A DNA stretch of 64,000 bases from Streptomyces sp. Act143. GTDB taxonomy: Bacteria > Actinomycetota > Actinomycetes > Streptomycetales > Streptomycetaceae. Below are positions 8,447 through 15,609 of this stretch, piece by piece (positions within the stretch are counted from its first letter, which is position 1; every line of letters begins with the position of its first letter). The position numbers were made by a program, and so were the translations under genes. The stretch spans positions 754,071 to 818,070 of the forward strand of contig NZ_QFRX01000001.1 in NCBI RefSeq assembly GCF_003143935.1, read 5' to 3'. A model generated the notes under the pieces. That model saw only the letters and a program-made list of their open reading frames with translations, searched no databases and was not told the DNA's origin.

Positions 8447-8815
8447 ATGGCGTTCAGCGGCATCCAGGTGCGGGCGACGGGCAACGTCGACGCCGAGGCG
8501 CTCGGGTACGTCCGGGCGAAGATCGCGGCGGCCTTCGAGCGGCCCGGGCTCCCGGACGTCAGCGGTGAGGTGCGGGTCACCCACGCGACGGCACAGCACG
8601 TGGCCCAGCCGTGGTCGGCGGCGGCCGAGATCCGGGTGGGCGACGCCCTCGTCGTCGTCCACGCGCAGGAGGCGAGCGCGCACGAACTGGCCGACCGGTT
8701 GCAGGACCGGCTGCGCGGACGCGTCGACCGCGCGGCCCATCGGGGCGACGAGACGCGCAAGACGGCGACCCCGCCGCCGTGGCGCGGGGGGCCGGGTACG
8801 GATTCCGACGTGTGA
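8447..8815 (+). CDS. HPF/RaiA-family ribosome-associated protein, short form
   Basis: The 122-residue protein resembles the N-terminal domain of hibernation promoting factor: a beta-alpha-beta fold starting FSGIQVRATGNVDAEALGYV and ending in a basic helix ADRLQDRLRGRVDRA. Such proteins bind in the decoding region of the 30S subunit and silence ribosomes in stationary phase or hypoxia. It lacks the C-terminal dimerisation domain of long actinobacterial HPF, so it would be an accessory short form. ATG 8447 was chosen over ATG 8438 because GGGAG lies at the proper distance only from the former. The C-terminal 30 residues are polar and probably disordered. Low sequence conservation makes the exact subfamily uncertain. 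Confidence 0.75.
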   Translation: MAFSGIQVRATGNVDAEALGYVRAKIAAAFERPGLPDVSGEVRVTHATAQHVAQPWSAAAEIRVGDALVVVHAQEASAHELADRLQDRLRGRVDRAAHRGDETRKTATPPPWRGGPGTDSDV

Positions 8816-8828
8816 GTCATGTGGGTGA

Positions 8829-8879
8829 GGGGTGGGGCGGCCCGGTGACCTGACCGTGTCACCGGGCCCGCCCCACCCC
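8829..8879. terminator. Long bidirectional hairpin terminator
   Basis: Arms 8829-8849 and 8858-8879 pair over 21 bases with one bulged C (GGGGTGGGGCGG.CCCGGTGAC against GTCACCGGGC.CCGCCCCACCCC), with an 8-base loop. It sits between the convergent hibernation-factor and Usp genes and should stop transcription from both. Confidence 0.75.
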
Positions 8880-8902
8880 CTTCGTGCGGGTCACGCCTGC
8901 GC

Positions 8903-9736
8903 TCATCGGGTCGTCGGCACCAGCACCACGGGGCAGTGTGCGCGGTGCAGCAGCGTGTGCGCCACCGGTCCGAGCTGGGGTCCGAGGCGGCTGGTGCGGC
9001 GGTGCGCGCCGATGACGACGACGGCCGAGTCGCTCGTGGCGGCCAGCAGGGCGTGCGCCGGCCCGGTGCGGACCGTGCGGGGCTCCACGCCGACGCCGGG
9101 GTGCTGCTCCGCCAGCCGGGCGAGGCTGAAGCGCGGTACGGCTTCCTCGGCCCGGTCCTCCCGGTCGAGCCGCCGCTGCCCGGGGCTGGTGGCGGGGATC
9201 GGTGAGGGCAGCTCGGGGGTGATGTGCCGGTGGGTGCGGGCGTGCAGGACCCGCAGCCGGACGGCACGGCGCTCCGCCTCGTCGAAGGCGTACGCGGCGG
9301 CGTCGGCGTCGGAGTCGTCCTCCAGGCCCAGCAGCACCTCCCGTCCGCCGTCGCACGGGTGGTCACCGCGTACGACGAGCAGCGGGCCCCGCACCCGTGC
9401 GGCCAGTCGCAGGCTCACGGAACCGGTCATCAGGCCGGTGACGCCGTTGTGGCCTCGGGTGCCCACGACGGTGAGCGCCGCGTCCGCGCTCTCCTGCGCG
9501 AGCGCTCGTACGGGGCTGCCCGTGACGGCCCGGGAGGTCACCGTCAGGTCAGGGTGGCGTTCCCGGACGCGGGCGACGGCCGAGGCGAGGACCGGGCCGG
9601 CCTCGTCGCGATCGGGCACGGCGTAGACGATCCGCAGCTCGGCAGCGCGCCGAGCGGCCTCGTCCGAGGCCCAGTCCAGTGCCCGTACGGCGACCAGCGA
9701 TCCGTCCGTTCCCACGACTACGTGCTGGGGAGTCAT
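8903..9736 (-). CDS. Universal stress protein, tandem USP domains
   Basis: The 277-residue protein contains two Usp domains. The first begins QHVVVGTDGSLVAVRALDWA and ends VVGTRGHNGVTGLMTGSVS, a complete G-2x-G-9x-G(S/T) ATP-binding motif. The second ends VVVIGAHRRTSRLGPQLGPV then HRAHCPVVLVPT. The internal methionine at 9736 is chosen because GAGAGGAC precedes it and Usp proteins begin at this strand; the upstream open region looks non-coding. Two Dev-like palindromes lie 80-115 bases upstream. Together with the Usp at the window start and the PPOX protein next door it resembles the mycobacterial dormancy gene set. Confidence 0.92.
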   Translation of the reverse strand: MTPQHVVVGTDGSLVAVRALDWASDEAARRAAELRIVYAVPDRDEAGPVLASAVARVRERHPDLTVTSRAVTGSPVRALAQESADAALTVVGTRGHNGVTGLMTGSVSLRLAARVRGPLLVVRGDHPCDGGREVLLGLEDDSDADAAAYAFDEAERRAVRLRVLHARTHRHITPELPSPIPATSPGQRRLDREDRAEEAVPRFSLARLAEQHPGVGVEPRTVRTGPAHALLAATSDSAVVVIGAHRRTSRLGPQLGPVAHTLLHRAHCPVVLVPTTR

Positions 9737-9814
9737 GTCCTCTCCTCCTCTGCTCTGTGCTCCCGATGCTCGTCCGCCCGGACCGTCCGGGGCAGGGGCC
9801 ACGCGAACCCCGGT

Positions 9815-9853
9815 GGGGCGCCGTACGGCCCCTGTCACGGGGCCGTACGGTCC
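9815..9853. promoter_or_regulatory. Two Dev-like palindromes upstream of the Usp gene
   Basis: GGGGCGCCGTACGGCCCC (9815-9832) and GGGGCCGTACGGTCC (9839-9853) share the core CCGTACGG flanked by G/C runs, with centres about 22 bases apart. Paired boxes on one face of the helix are typical of DevR-controlled mycobacterial promoters. They are 79-117 bases before the Usp start codon. Confidence 0.5.
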
Positions 9854-9874
9854 GGACCGGCGGCCGGACGCCGG

Positions 9875-10315
9875 TCAGTCGCCGAGGTTGACGCCGTAGA
9901 GCGTGCGCCCGCCGACGAGGGCGCGACCGGTCACCAGGTCGGCCTCGATCCGGATGAAGACCTCCGCGGGCGAGGGCACCCAGGAGCGCGGCCCGGTGCG
10001 GATCAGGCGGTCGTGCTCGGCCGGGTCCGTGACGACGGAGGCCGCGCCGGTGACGACGACGCTCCAGCCGGAGTGCGCGACGGCGTCGACCTGGTCGGCC
10101 TCGAAGGCGACGATCGTGCCGTCTATGGCGCGGGCCAGCTCCGAAGCGGCGGCGGTGCGCAGCAGCACCGCGCCGTCGCCGTCCAGGCAGAAGTTGACCG
10201 GGAGTACCGCGGGCAGGGCCTGGCGTGTGTGGACGATCCGGCCCACGGGCACCCCGGCCAGCAGTCGCAGGCATTCCTGCCGATCGAGTTCACGGAAACC
10301 GTCGTTGGGATACAT
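9875..10315 (-). CDS. Pyridoxamine 5'-phosphate oxidase-fold protein
   Basis: A 146-residue split-barrel flavin- or F420-binding protein. It starts FRELDRQECLRLLAGVPVGRIVHT, continues ALPAVLPVNFCLDGDGAVLLRT and includes GWSVVVTGAASVV, the hallmark strands of this small PPOX subgroup. Members are annotated in mycobacterial and streptomycete dormancy regulons, with unproven activity; reduction of small molecules with FMN or F420 is likely. A paralogue lies at 49658-50089, so both halves of the stress set own a copy. A Dev-like box (10399-10412) lies 84 bases upstream. The ATG at 10315 fits the family start. Confidence 0.85.
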   Translation of the reverse strand: MYPNDGFRELDRQECLRLLAGVPVGRIVHTRQALPAVLPVNFCLDGDGAVLLRTAAASELARAIDGTIVAFEADQVDAVAHSGWSVVVTGAASVVTDPAEHDRLIRTGPRSWVPSPAEVFIRIEADLVTGRALVGGRTLYGVNLGD

Positions 10316-10398
10316 GGCCAGACCGTCTTTCGCCGGAAGCGGCAGGCGTGCGGTGCACGTCGTCCGTCCATCGTTGGCGACGGGGCGCCGGGCGCGAA

Positions 10399-10412
10399 GG
10401 GCCGTCAGTCCC
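10399..10412. promoter_or_regulatory. Candidate DevR/OsdR box upstream of PPOX gene
   Basis: GGGCCGTCAGTCCC reads GGGCC-N4-GTCCC, close to the classical mycobacterial Dev box with one GTCCC half site. It is 84 bases before the PPOX start codon. Confidence 0.5.
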
Positions 10413-10560
10413 GGGTGCGCCGGCCAACGGCCCTGTCACTCCGCGGCCCGGCGTCCAGTGACAGCCGGCGGGCGCCGGTGTCCGCCGGTGTCCTCGGCGA
10501 CACACGGCCGACGGGCCGCCGGCAGCGCGCCCGATCCGGCGGCCCACGGGCGCGCCGGGT

Positions 10561-11466
10561 CTACGCCTCTTCGCCTGTCGCCGGAGTTCGTGCTTTGTCT
10601 TCACCTGTCCCCGCCGTCCGCGCCCCTTCTTCCCCCGCGCCCGGCGTCCGCGCGGCACGTGACTTGCTCAGCTGCTTGAGGAGCACCGCCTCCAGCAGGC
10701 TGGTGACGCGCAGCGGGGCCAGTCGGCGGGCCCGCCACAGGGTGGTCGTGCCCCGGCCGGGGAAGGCCAGGACGCGCCCCCTGGCCAGGGCGCGTTCGGC
10801 GGCGCGCAGCACGACGTCGGGATGGATGCCGGGGGCGTCACTGATGACGTCGGGATGGCTGCGCTGCATCTCGGTGAGCATCGGTGTCTCCACGGCGGGC
10901 GGGCAGACGCACACGACCCGGACGCCGCTGCCGGCGCACTCCCGGGCGAGGACCTCGGCCATCGCCACGACGGCGGCCTTGGAGGCGGAGTAGGCCCCCA
11001 CGGAGGTCATCGGCACCCATCCGGCGATGGACGCCACGATGATCAGGTCGCCGCGCCGCCCGGCGGCCATGCGGGGCACGACCGCGCGGGCCACCTGGAC
11101 GCTGCCGAGGTAGTTGACGCGCACCAACTGCTCGATGTCGGACAGGGGTTGGTCCAGGAGCCGGCCCACGCGGGCGATGCCGGCGCTGTGCACGACCCGC
11201 GTCGGGGTGCCGACGGCGGCCGCCACGTCCTGGAGGGTCCGGTCCAGTGCGGCGGCGTCCGTGACATCGCAGGGGAAGGTGTGCAGGCCCTGGTGGCGGG
11301 GCAGGTGCGCGAGTCGCTCGGTGTCGATGTCCACGGCCGCCACCGGGTGGCCGCGCCGGGCGTAGGTGAGGGCGGCGTGTCTGCCGATGCCGCTGGCGGC
11401 CCCCGTCACGAGGACGGCGTGCGGGCCGGTGTCCGAAGTGGTGCCGCCCTGCCTGCTTCCGTTCAC
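10561..11466 (-). CDS. Short-chain dehydrogenase/reductase with repetitive acidic tail
   Basis: The 301-residue oxidoreductase has the classical SDR motifs: TGAASGIGRHAAL cofactor loop (about residues 20-32), NYLGS, catalytic Ser in IIVASIAGWVP and YSASK with Tyr and Lys. The basic/acidic pattern after the second strand (AVDIDTER) favours NAD(H). The GTG at 11466 is chosen because GGGAG sits 5 bases upstream and the SDR fold begins about 17 residues later; the longer upstream frame carries no recognisable domain. The last 30 residues form three imperfect ten-residue repeats of the type RTPGAGEEGA, an unusual tail outside the SDR fold. Substrate unknown. Confidence 0.85.
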   Translation of the reverse strand: MNGSRQGGTTSDTGPHAVLVTGAASGIGRHAALTYARRGHPVAAVDIDTERLAHLPRHQGLHTFPCDVTDAAALDRTLQDVAAAVGTPTRVVHSAGIARVGRLLDQPLSDIEQLVRVNYLGSVQVARAVVPRMAAGRRGDLIIVASIAGWVPMTSVGAYSASKAAVVAMAEVLARECAGSGVRVVCVCPPAVETPMLTEMQRSHPDVISDAPGIHPDVVLRAAERALARGRVLAFPGRGTTTLWRARRLAPLRVTSLLEAVLLKQLSKSRAARTPGAGEEGARTAGTGEDKARTPATGEEA

Positions 11467-11737
11467 GTCGGCTCCCGGGGGAAGGGGGTCACGGAGGTCC
11501 GGAGGCGACGCACCGCTGCCCCGCAGCAGAATCCACGCCCACGCCTCGGCGGTCAACCGCACCGACACCGCGCCGGGCACCCTTGGCACCGACACCCGCG
11601 CAGCGCCCCCACCCTCGTCCCACCGGACCGTGCCGACGGACGCGCCGAGCGGGAGCGGCGCCTCCGCAGGCATCACCATCCCGCCAAGTGCCGGGCGGGG
11701 CGGCTCAGTTCGACCTCACCCAGCCCCCGATCCCGAC

Positions 11738-11853
11738 GCGCGGCGGAACGGCGGGGCCGGGATCCCTCGGCGTCACCTCCTTCCGGAGCCGGTTGCGCGG
11801 CGGAAGGGCGGGGCCGGGATCGTCCTCGGCGTCACCTCCTCCCGGAGCCGGTT
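11738..11853. repeat. Two-copy tandem repeat of 57/59 bp in a 420-bp gene-free stretch
   Basis: Copy 1 (11738-11794) and copy 2 (11795-11853) both run from GCGCGGCGGAA to GGAGCCGGTT with a few substitutions and a 2-base insertion. On the minus strand copy 1 contains AAGGAGGTGA, identical to the ideal ribosome-binding sequence, and copy 2 has AGGAGGTGA, but no credible gene follows either. The stretch 11467-11886 between the peptidase end and the SDR start holds this repeat and otherwise nothing recognisable. Confidence 0.75.
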
Positions 11854-11886
11854 GCGGCCGAGCCGGAGCGTGTGGTGGGACCGCCC

Positions 11887-13374
11887 TCACGGCGCCTCGG
11901 GAAGCCCGGGGCCGGTGCAGCGTACGTCCGTCGTCGGCACCGTGCCGTCGACGAGGTAGGCGGCCGCGGCGCGGTCCACGCAGGCGTTGCCGCGGCTGGC
12001 GAAGACGCCGTGCGAGTAGTCGTCGTCGAGGGTGACCAGGCGGGAGCCGGGCAGGACGTGGCGCAGTCGGCGGGCTCCCTCGATGGGGGTGACGGGGTCG
12101 TGGGCGGAGGCCACCAGCAGCAGGGGCGGGGCGTCGGGGCTGCCGAGCGGGGTGCGGTGGGCGGGGCGGTGGTGCCAGTAGGCGCAGGCGGACGCCTCCA
12201 TGCCGGTCAGCACGGGCTGGGGGTCCAGGCCGCGGGTGCGGCGGATGTCCGCGAGGATGCGCCGGGGGGTGGGGCCGGGGCCGTCGGCGCACTTGGTGAT
12301 GCGGTTGGCGGCCTCGTAGGTGCGTGAGTCGGGGCTGTCGAAGGAAGTTGCGGGCCGGAGGGCGTCGACGGTGCCGGCCCGCAGGTAGGCACGCAGGCCG
12401 TCGGCCAGGCCCGCCCAGCGTTCCGTGCGGCCGAGGGCCCGGTACACGGCGCGGTCGAACTCCGCGGGGCCGAAGCCGGCGACCGGGTCGACGGCGAGGC
12501 CGTCACGGACATCCAGGTAGGCCTGGCGGACGGCTGGCGCCCGGTCGCCGAGGGCGAAGCGGTCGGCGTGGGCGGCGGTCCAGGCGAAGAAGGTGTCGCG
12601 CTGGCGCAGCAGGGCCCGGCTCTGCACGACGTCGAAGTCGTACCAGTCCCAGGGGCCGACGACGCTGTCGAGGACCATGCGGCCGGTGCGCTGCGGGAAG
12701 CGGGCGGCGTAGGCGGCGCCGAGGTAGCTGCCGTAGGAGACGCCGAGGAAGTTCGTCGCCGGTTCGCCGAGCGCGGCGCGTATCGCGTCCATGTCCTGGG
12801 CGATCTGCTCGGTGGAGAAGTACGCCAGCACGTCGCCCTCGCGCGCCGCGCAGTCGTCGGCCAGGTGGCGCAGGGAGGTGAGGTAGGCCCGTTCCGCGGC
12901 CGGTCCGACGGGGACGGGGTCGGCGCCCGGGCTGTCGAAGAGGCCGCCCATGGTGCCGCAGTCGGCGGGGGCGCTGTGGCCGGTGCCGCGCGGGTCGAAG
13001 CCGATGACGTCGTACGAACGCCGGACGCTCTCGGGGAGTTTGGCGCGCTTGGTGACGGCGTAGGGCAGGCCGGAGCCGCCCGGGCCGCCGGGGTTGACCA
13101 GCAGGACACCGCGGCGCTCGGCCGGGGTCCCGGAGGCGGGGACGCGGGAGATCGCCACCGTGATGCGGGCGTCCTGGGGGTGGTTCCAGTCGAGTGGGAC
13201 GTCGACGCGGGCGCACTCGACGCGGTCGGGGGCGGCGGGTTCGGGGACGGAGTCGGGGCAGGTGCCGAAGCGCGGGGCCTCCGTGTGAAGGGCGGTTGCG
13301 GACTGCGCGGGGGCCGCGGGCAGCAGGGCGGCCACGGCCGTGAGCGTGGCGAGCAGGGTGGTGCGACGAAGCAA
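11887..13374 (-). CDS. Secreted S33-type alpha/beta hydrolase (tripeptidyl aminopeptidase-like)
   Basis: The 495-residue exported peptidase-like hydrolase has a signal peptide (LRRTTLLATLTAVAALLPAA, cleavage near AQS-AT). LLVNPGGPGGSG forms the oxyanion region and YDVIGFDPRGTG the strand typical of Streptomyces tripeptidyl aminopeptidases. The nucleophile is Ser in GVSYGSYLG, the acid is Asp in ASAHDPVTP and the His is in DDDYSHGVF. The start is taken as TTG 13374, with GGAGAG just upstream, because it opens directly on the signal peptide. It diverges from the putative metallophore operon and shares its Fur-type box, which lies 41-55 bases before this start, so it may be co-regulated and trim extracellular peptides. 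Confidence 0.88.
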   Translation of the reverse strand: MLRRTTLLATLTAVAALLPAAPAQSATALHTEAPRFGTCPDSVPEPAAPDRVECARVDVPLDWNHPQDARITVAISRVPASGTPAERRGVLLVNPGGPGGSGLPYAVTKRAKLPESVRRSYDVIGFDPRGTGHSAPADCGTMGGLFDSPGADPVPVGPAAERAYLTSLRHLADDCAAREGDVLAYFSTEQIAQDMDAIRAALGEPATNFLGVSYGSYLGAAYAARFPQRTGRMVLDSVVGPWDWYDFDVVQSRALLRQRDTFFAWTAAHADRFALGDRAPAVRQAYLDVRDGLAVDPVAGFGPAEFDRAVYRALGRTERWAGLADGLRAYLRAGTVDALRPATSFDSPDSRTYEAANRITKCADGPGPTPRRILADIRRTRGLDPQPVLTGMEASACAYWHHRPAHRTPLGSPDAPPLLLVASAHDPVTPIEGARRLRHVLPGSRLVTLDDDYSHGVFASRGNACVDRAAAAYLVDGTVPTTDVRCTGPGLPEAP

Positions 13375-13414
13375 GGGGCTCTCCGGGGAGGAGGGGCGGT
13401 AAGGGACTGGTAAA

Positions 13415-13429
13415 TGAAAATGATTATCG
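13415..13429. promoter_or_regulatory. Fur-family 7-1-7 box (Zur-like)
   Basis: TGAAAATGATTATCG matches the Fur-family 7-1-7 inverted repeat TGATAATNATTATCA at 12 of 14 defined positions, and the Streptomyces Zur box TGAAAACGATTTTCA at 12 of 15. It is an AT-rich island in a GC-rich intergenic region, between the divergent peptidase and ATP-grasp genes. Streptomyces uses DmdR/IdeR boxes of a different sequence for iron, so zinc control by Zur is the best guess. Confidence 0.6.
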
Positions 13430-13522
13430 ATAGCTTGTCTGAGCGCAATGCCCGGCCCCTCCCGTCCGAGGGTTTCCCCGGGCTGCCCTGATTGCTGAAC
13501 CCACCGCACGAAAAGGGGAGTT

Positions 13523-14779
13523 GTGGCTCATCTGCTAATGGTCGAGAGCTGGGTCGGGTCGATGAGCAGACTGCTGCCGAGGGCCATCCGGGAGGGCGGG
13601 CACGAGTTCACCTTCCTCACGCGCGACCTGCACCACTACCTCCGCTCGGCGCCCGAGGGCACCGCCCACCCGCTGCTCGGCGCGCGCAACATCGTCACGG
13701 CCGACACCAACGACACCGGCTCCCTGCTGCCCGAGATCGAGCGGCTGCACGCGGTGCTGCGCTTCGACGGCGTCCTCACCTCCTGCGACTACTACCTGCC
13801 GGCGGTGGCCCGGATCGCCGGGCAGCTGGGCCTGCCCGGTCCCGGTCCGGAGGCGGTCGAGAACGCCTGCCGCAAGGACGCCACCCGTCGGGTCCTCGCC
13901 GACGCGGGGGTGCCCGGGCCGCGCTACGCCGTGCACGAGGAGTGGGCCGATCTCGCGCGGGCGGCGCGGGAGATCGGCTATCCGCTGGTGGTCAAACCCG
14001 TCGACCTGTGCGCGGGCATGTTGGTGCGGCGCGTCGACGACGAGGCACAACTGGCCGCCGCTGTGGCCGCGTTAGCCGACTTCCCGGTCAACGCCCGCGG
14101 TCAGCGGCGGGATCCGGCGGTTCAGCTGGAGGAACTGCTGGACGGCCCCGAGGTGAGCGTCGAGACCGTTTCGTACGCCGGTGCCGTCCACGTGGTGGGG
14201 GTGACCGACAAGAGCATCGGCGGGGCGCCCGCGTTCATCGAGACCGGGCACATGTTCCCGGCCGCCCTGCCGGCCGCCGACACCGAGGCCGCCGAGCACA
14301 CCGCCCTCGCCGCGCTCAAGGCGCTCGGCCTCACCGACGGGGTCGTGGCGCACACGGAGATCAAGCTGACCTCCGCCGGCCCGCGCGTGGTCGAGGTCAA
14401 TCCACGGCCCGCCGGGAACCGCATCACCGAGCTGGTCCGTCATGTGACCGGCGTCGACCTGGCCGCCGCCTTCGTGGAGGTCTCCCTCGGCCGAGCGCCC
14501 GATCTGCGGGGCGGTGAGACCGGCTTGCGCAGCGCGGCCATCGGGTTCCTGGTACCGGAGCGTCCGGGCACGCTCGAAGCGCTGGGCGGCGCCGAACTCC
14601 TGGACGCACCAGGGGTGCTGGAGGTGCAGCTCGCCGAGCCCGGCCGGCCGGTGAAGGCGGCGGGCAGCAACAACGAGTACCTGGGCCACGTCATGGCGGG
14701 CGACGCCGACGGCCCCGGCGCCCGCGACCGGGTCGAGACCCTGCTGGGCGAGCTGCGCTCGGGGCTGGTGATCCGATGA
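13523..14779 (+). CDS. ATP-grasp ligase, first gene of putative metallophore operon
   Basis: The 418-residue enzyme carries the full ATP-grasp layout: pre-ATP domain (MAHLLMVESWVGSMSRLLP), hinge YPLVVKPVDLCAGMLVRRV with the ATP-binding lysine, glutamate-rich QLEELLDGPEVSVETVSY and the Mg-binding VVEVNPRPAGNRITELV. Such enzymes join a carboxylate to an amine through an acyl phosphate. It belongs to the carboxylate-amine (dipeptide-forming) type rather than to a primary-metabolism enzyme. The GTG at 13523 follows AAGGGGAG. The stop overlaps the next ATG, and all genes to 24791 are tightly packed, so it likely condenses amino-acid building blocks of the product exported by the MFS gene. Exact substrates are unknown. 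Confidence 0.88.
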   Translation: MAHLLMVESWVGSMSRLLPRAIREGGHEFTFLTRDLHHYLRSAPEGTAHPLLGARNIVTADTNDTGSLLPEIERLHAVLRFDGVLTSCDYYLPAVARIAGQLGLPGPGPEAVENACRKDATRRVLADAGVPGPRYAVHEEWADLARAAREIGYPLVVKPVDLCAGMLVRRVDDEAQLAAAVAALADFPVNARGQRRDPAVQLEELLDGPEVSVETVSYAGAVHVVGVTDKSIGGAPAFIETGHMFPAALPAADTEAAEHTALAALKALGLTDGVVAHTEIKLTSAGPRVVEVNPRPAGNRITELVRHVTGVDLAAAFVEVSLGRAPDLRGGETGLRSAAIGFLVPERPGTLEALGGAELLDAPGVLEVQLAEPGRPVKAAGSNNEYLGHVMAGDADGPGARDRVETLLGELRSGLVIR

Positions 14780-15609
14780 GCACGGTCACCGGCACCCTGA
14801 CGTTCGACGCTCTCCTGGCGCGCGTCCGCGCCGGTGAGCTCGGCCCGGACCCGGCCGCGCAGCGCATCGCCGTGGCCTTCACAACGCGCCAGGCGGTACG
14901 GCACGACGGCCGCGGCACCGGCTACCGCAACGAGGTGCTCAGTCTGCGTCTCGGCTCGGCCGTCGGCTCCTGCGCGGTCGAGCCCGGGGCGCTGCCCGAC
15001 GGGGCGGTGGAGGAGTGCGTGGGCGCCGATGTGGCCACGCTGCTCGCCCATCCGCTGCTGCCGGTGCGGGTGGCCGCGCTGGACGCCTATCTGATGCACG
15101 TCACCCCCCACACGCCGGAGCACGGGGCGCGGACCGCCGCGCTGCCCGCCGGGACGTCGCTGGAGAAGTCCCGCGCGCGGGCCAGGGCCGTGATCGGGCT
15201 GCTGGATCTGCCCGCGGGCGCGACCGTGCTGGTGGTCGGGGTCGTCAACTCCCTTCTGGAGGAGCTGCGTTCGCGTGGGCTGCGCTATGTGCCCTGCGAT
15301 CTCAAGGGCGGGCTGACGGAGTGGGGCGAGGCCGTGGTCACCGACGCGCTCGCCGCGGCGGACCGCTGCGACGCGCTGCTGGTGTCGGGGATGACACTCG
15401 GCAACGGCACCTTCGATCCGCTGCGCGAGCACGCGCTCGGGCACGGCAAACAGCTGGTGGCGTTCGCGCAGACCGGCAGTGCGGTGCTACCGCGTTTCCT
15501 CGGTGACGGGGTGAGCGCGGTGTGCGCCGAGCCGTACCCGTTCTTCTGGCTCGACGGTGGCGCGGGTGTCGTCCACCGCTACGCCTGCGGTCCGGAGGGC
15601 GGGCGATGA
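14776..15609 (+). CDS. DUF4213/DUF364 protein (putative heavy-metal chelation domain)
   Basis: A 277-residue protein with an N-terminal DUF4213-like part (about 1-115) and a Rossmann-like DUF364 part: VLVVGVVNSLLEELRSRGL, then GLTEWGEAVVTDALAAADRC, VSGMTLGNGTFDPL, FAQTGSAVLPRFL and AEPYPFFWLDGG. DUF364 proteins are described as putative metal-chelating domains and occur beside metal-uptake genes; no catalytic function is established. Both ends overlap neighbours by four bases, so it is made together with the ligase and the PLP enzyme. A role in product assembly or in intracellular release or trafficking of the imported metal would fit, but is inferred. Confidence 0.8.
   Translation: MSTVTGTLTFDALLARVRAGELGPDPAAQRIAVAFTTRQAVRHDGRGTGYRNEVLSLRLGSAVGSCAVEPGALPDGAVEECVGADVATLLAHPLLPVRVAALDAYLMHVTPHTPEHGARTAALPAGTSLEKSRARARAVIGLLDLPAGATVLVVGVVNSLLEELRSRGLRYVPCDLKGGLTEWGEAVVTDALAAADRCDALLVSGMTLGNGTFDPLREHALGHGKQLVAFAQTGSAVLPRFLGDGVSAVCAEPYPFFWLDGGAGVVHRYACGPEGGR

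Noticed and set aside
11467..11679. N-terminal extension of the SDR protein
   Set aside because: The 71 extra residues match no domain, and the GTG at 11466 has a good ribosome site directly before the SDR fold.
11795..11860. A 20-codon minus-strand ORF within the tandem repeat
   Set aside because: The ribosome-site-like sequence overlaps its GTG instead of preceding it, and the second copy has no matching ORF.
13415..13430. Iron box for DmdR/IdeR before the ATP-grasp operon
   Set aside because: The IdeR consensus TTAGGTTAGGCTCACCTAA is not matched; the sequence is of the Fur/Zur 7-1-7 type.
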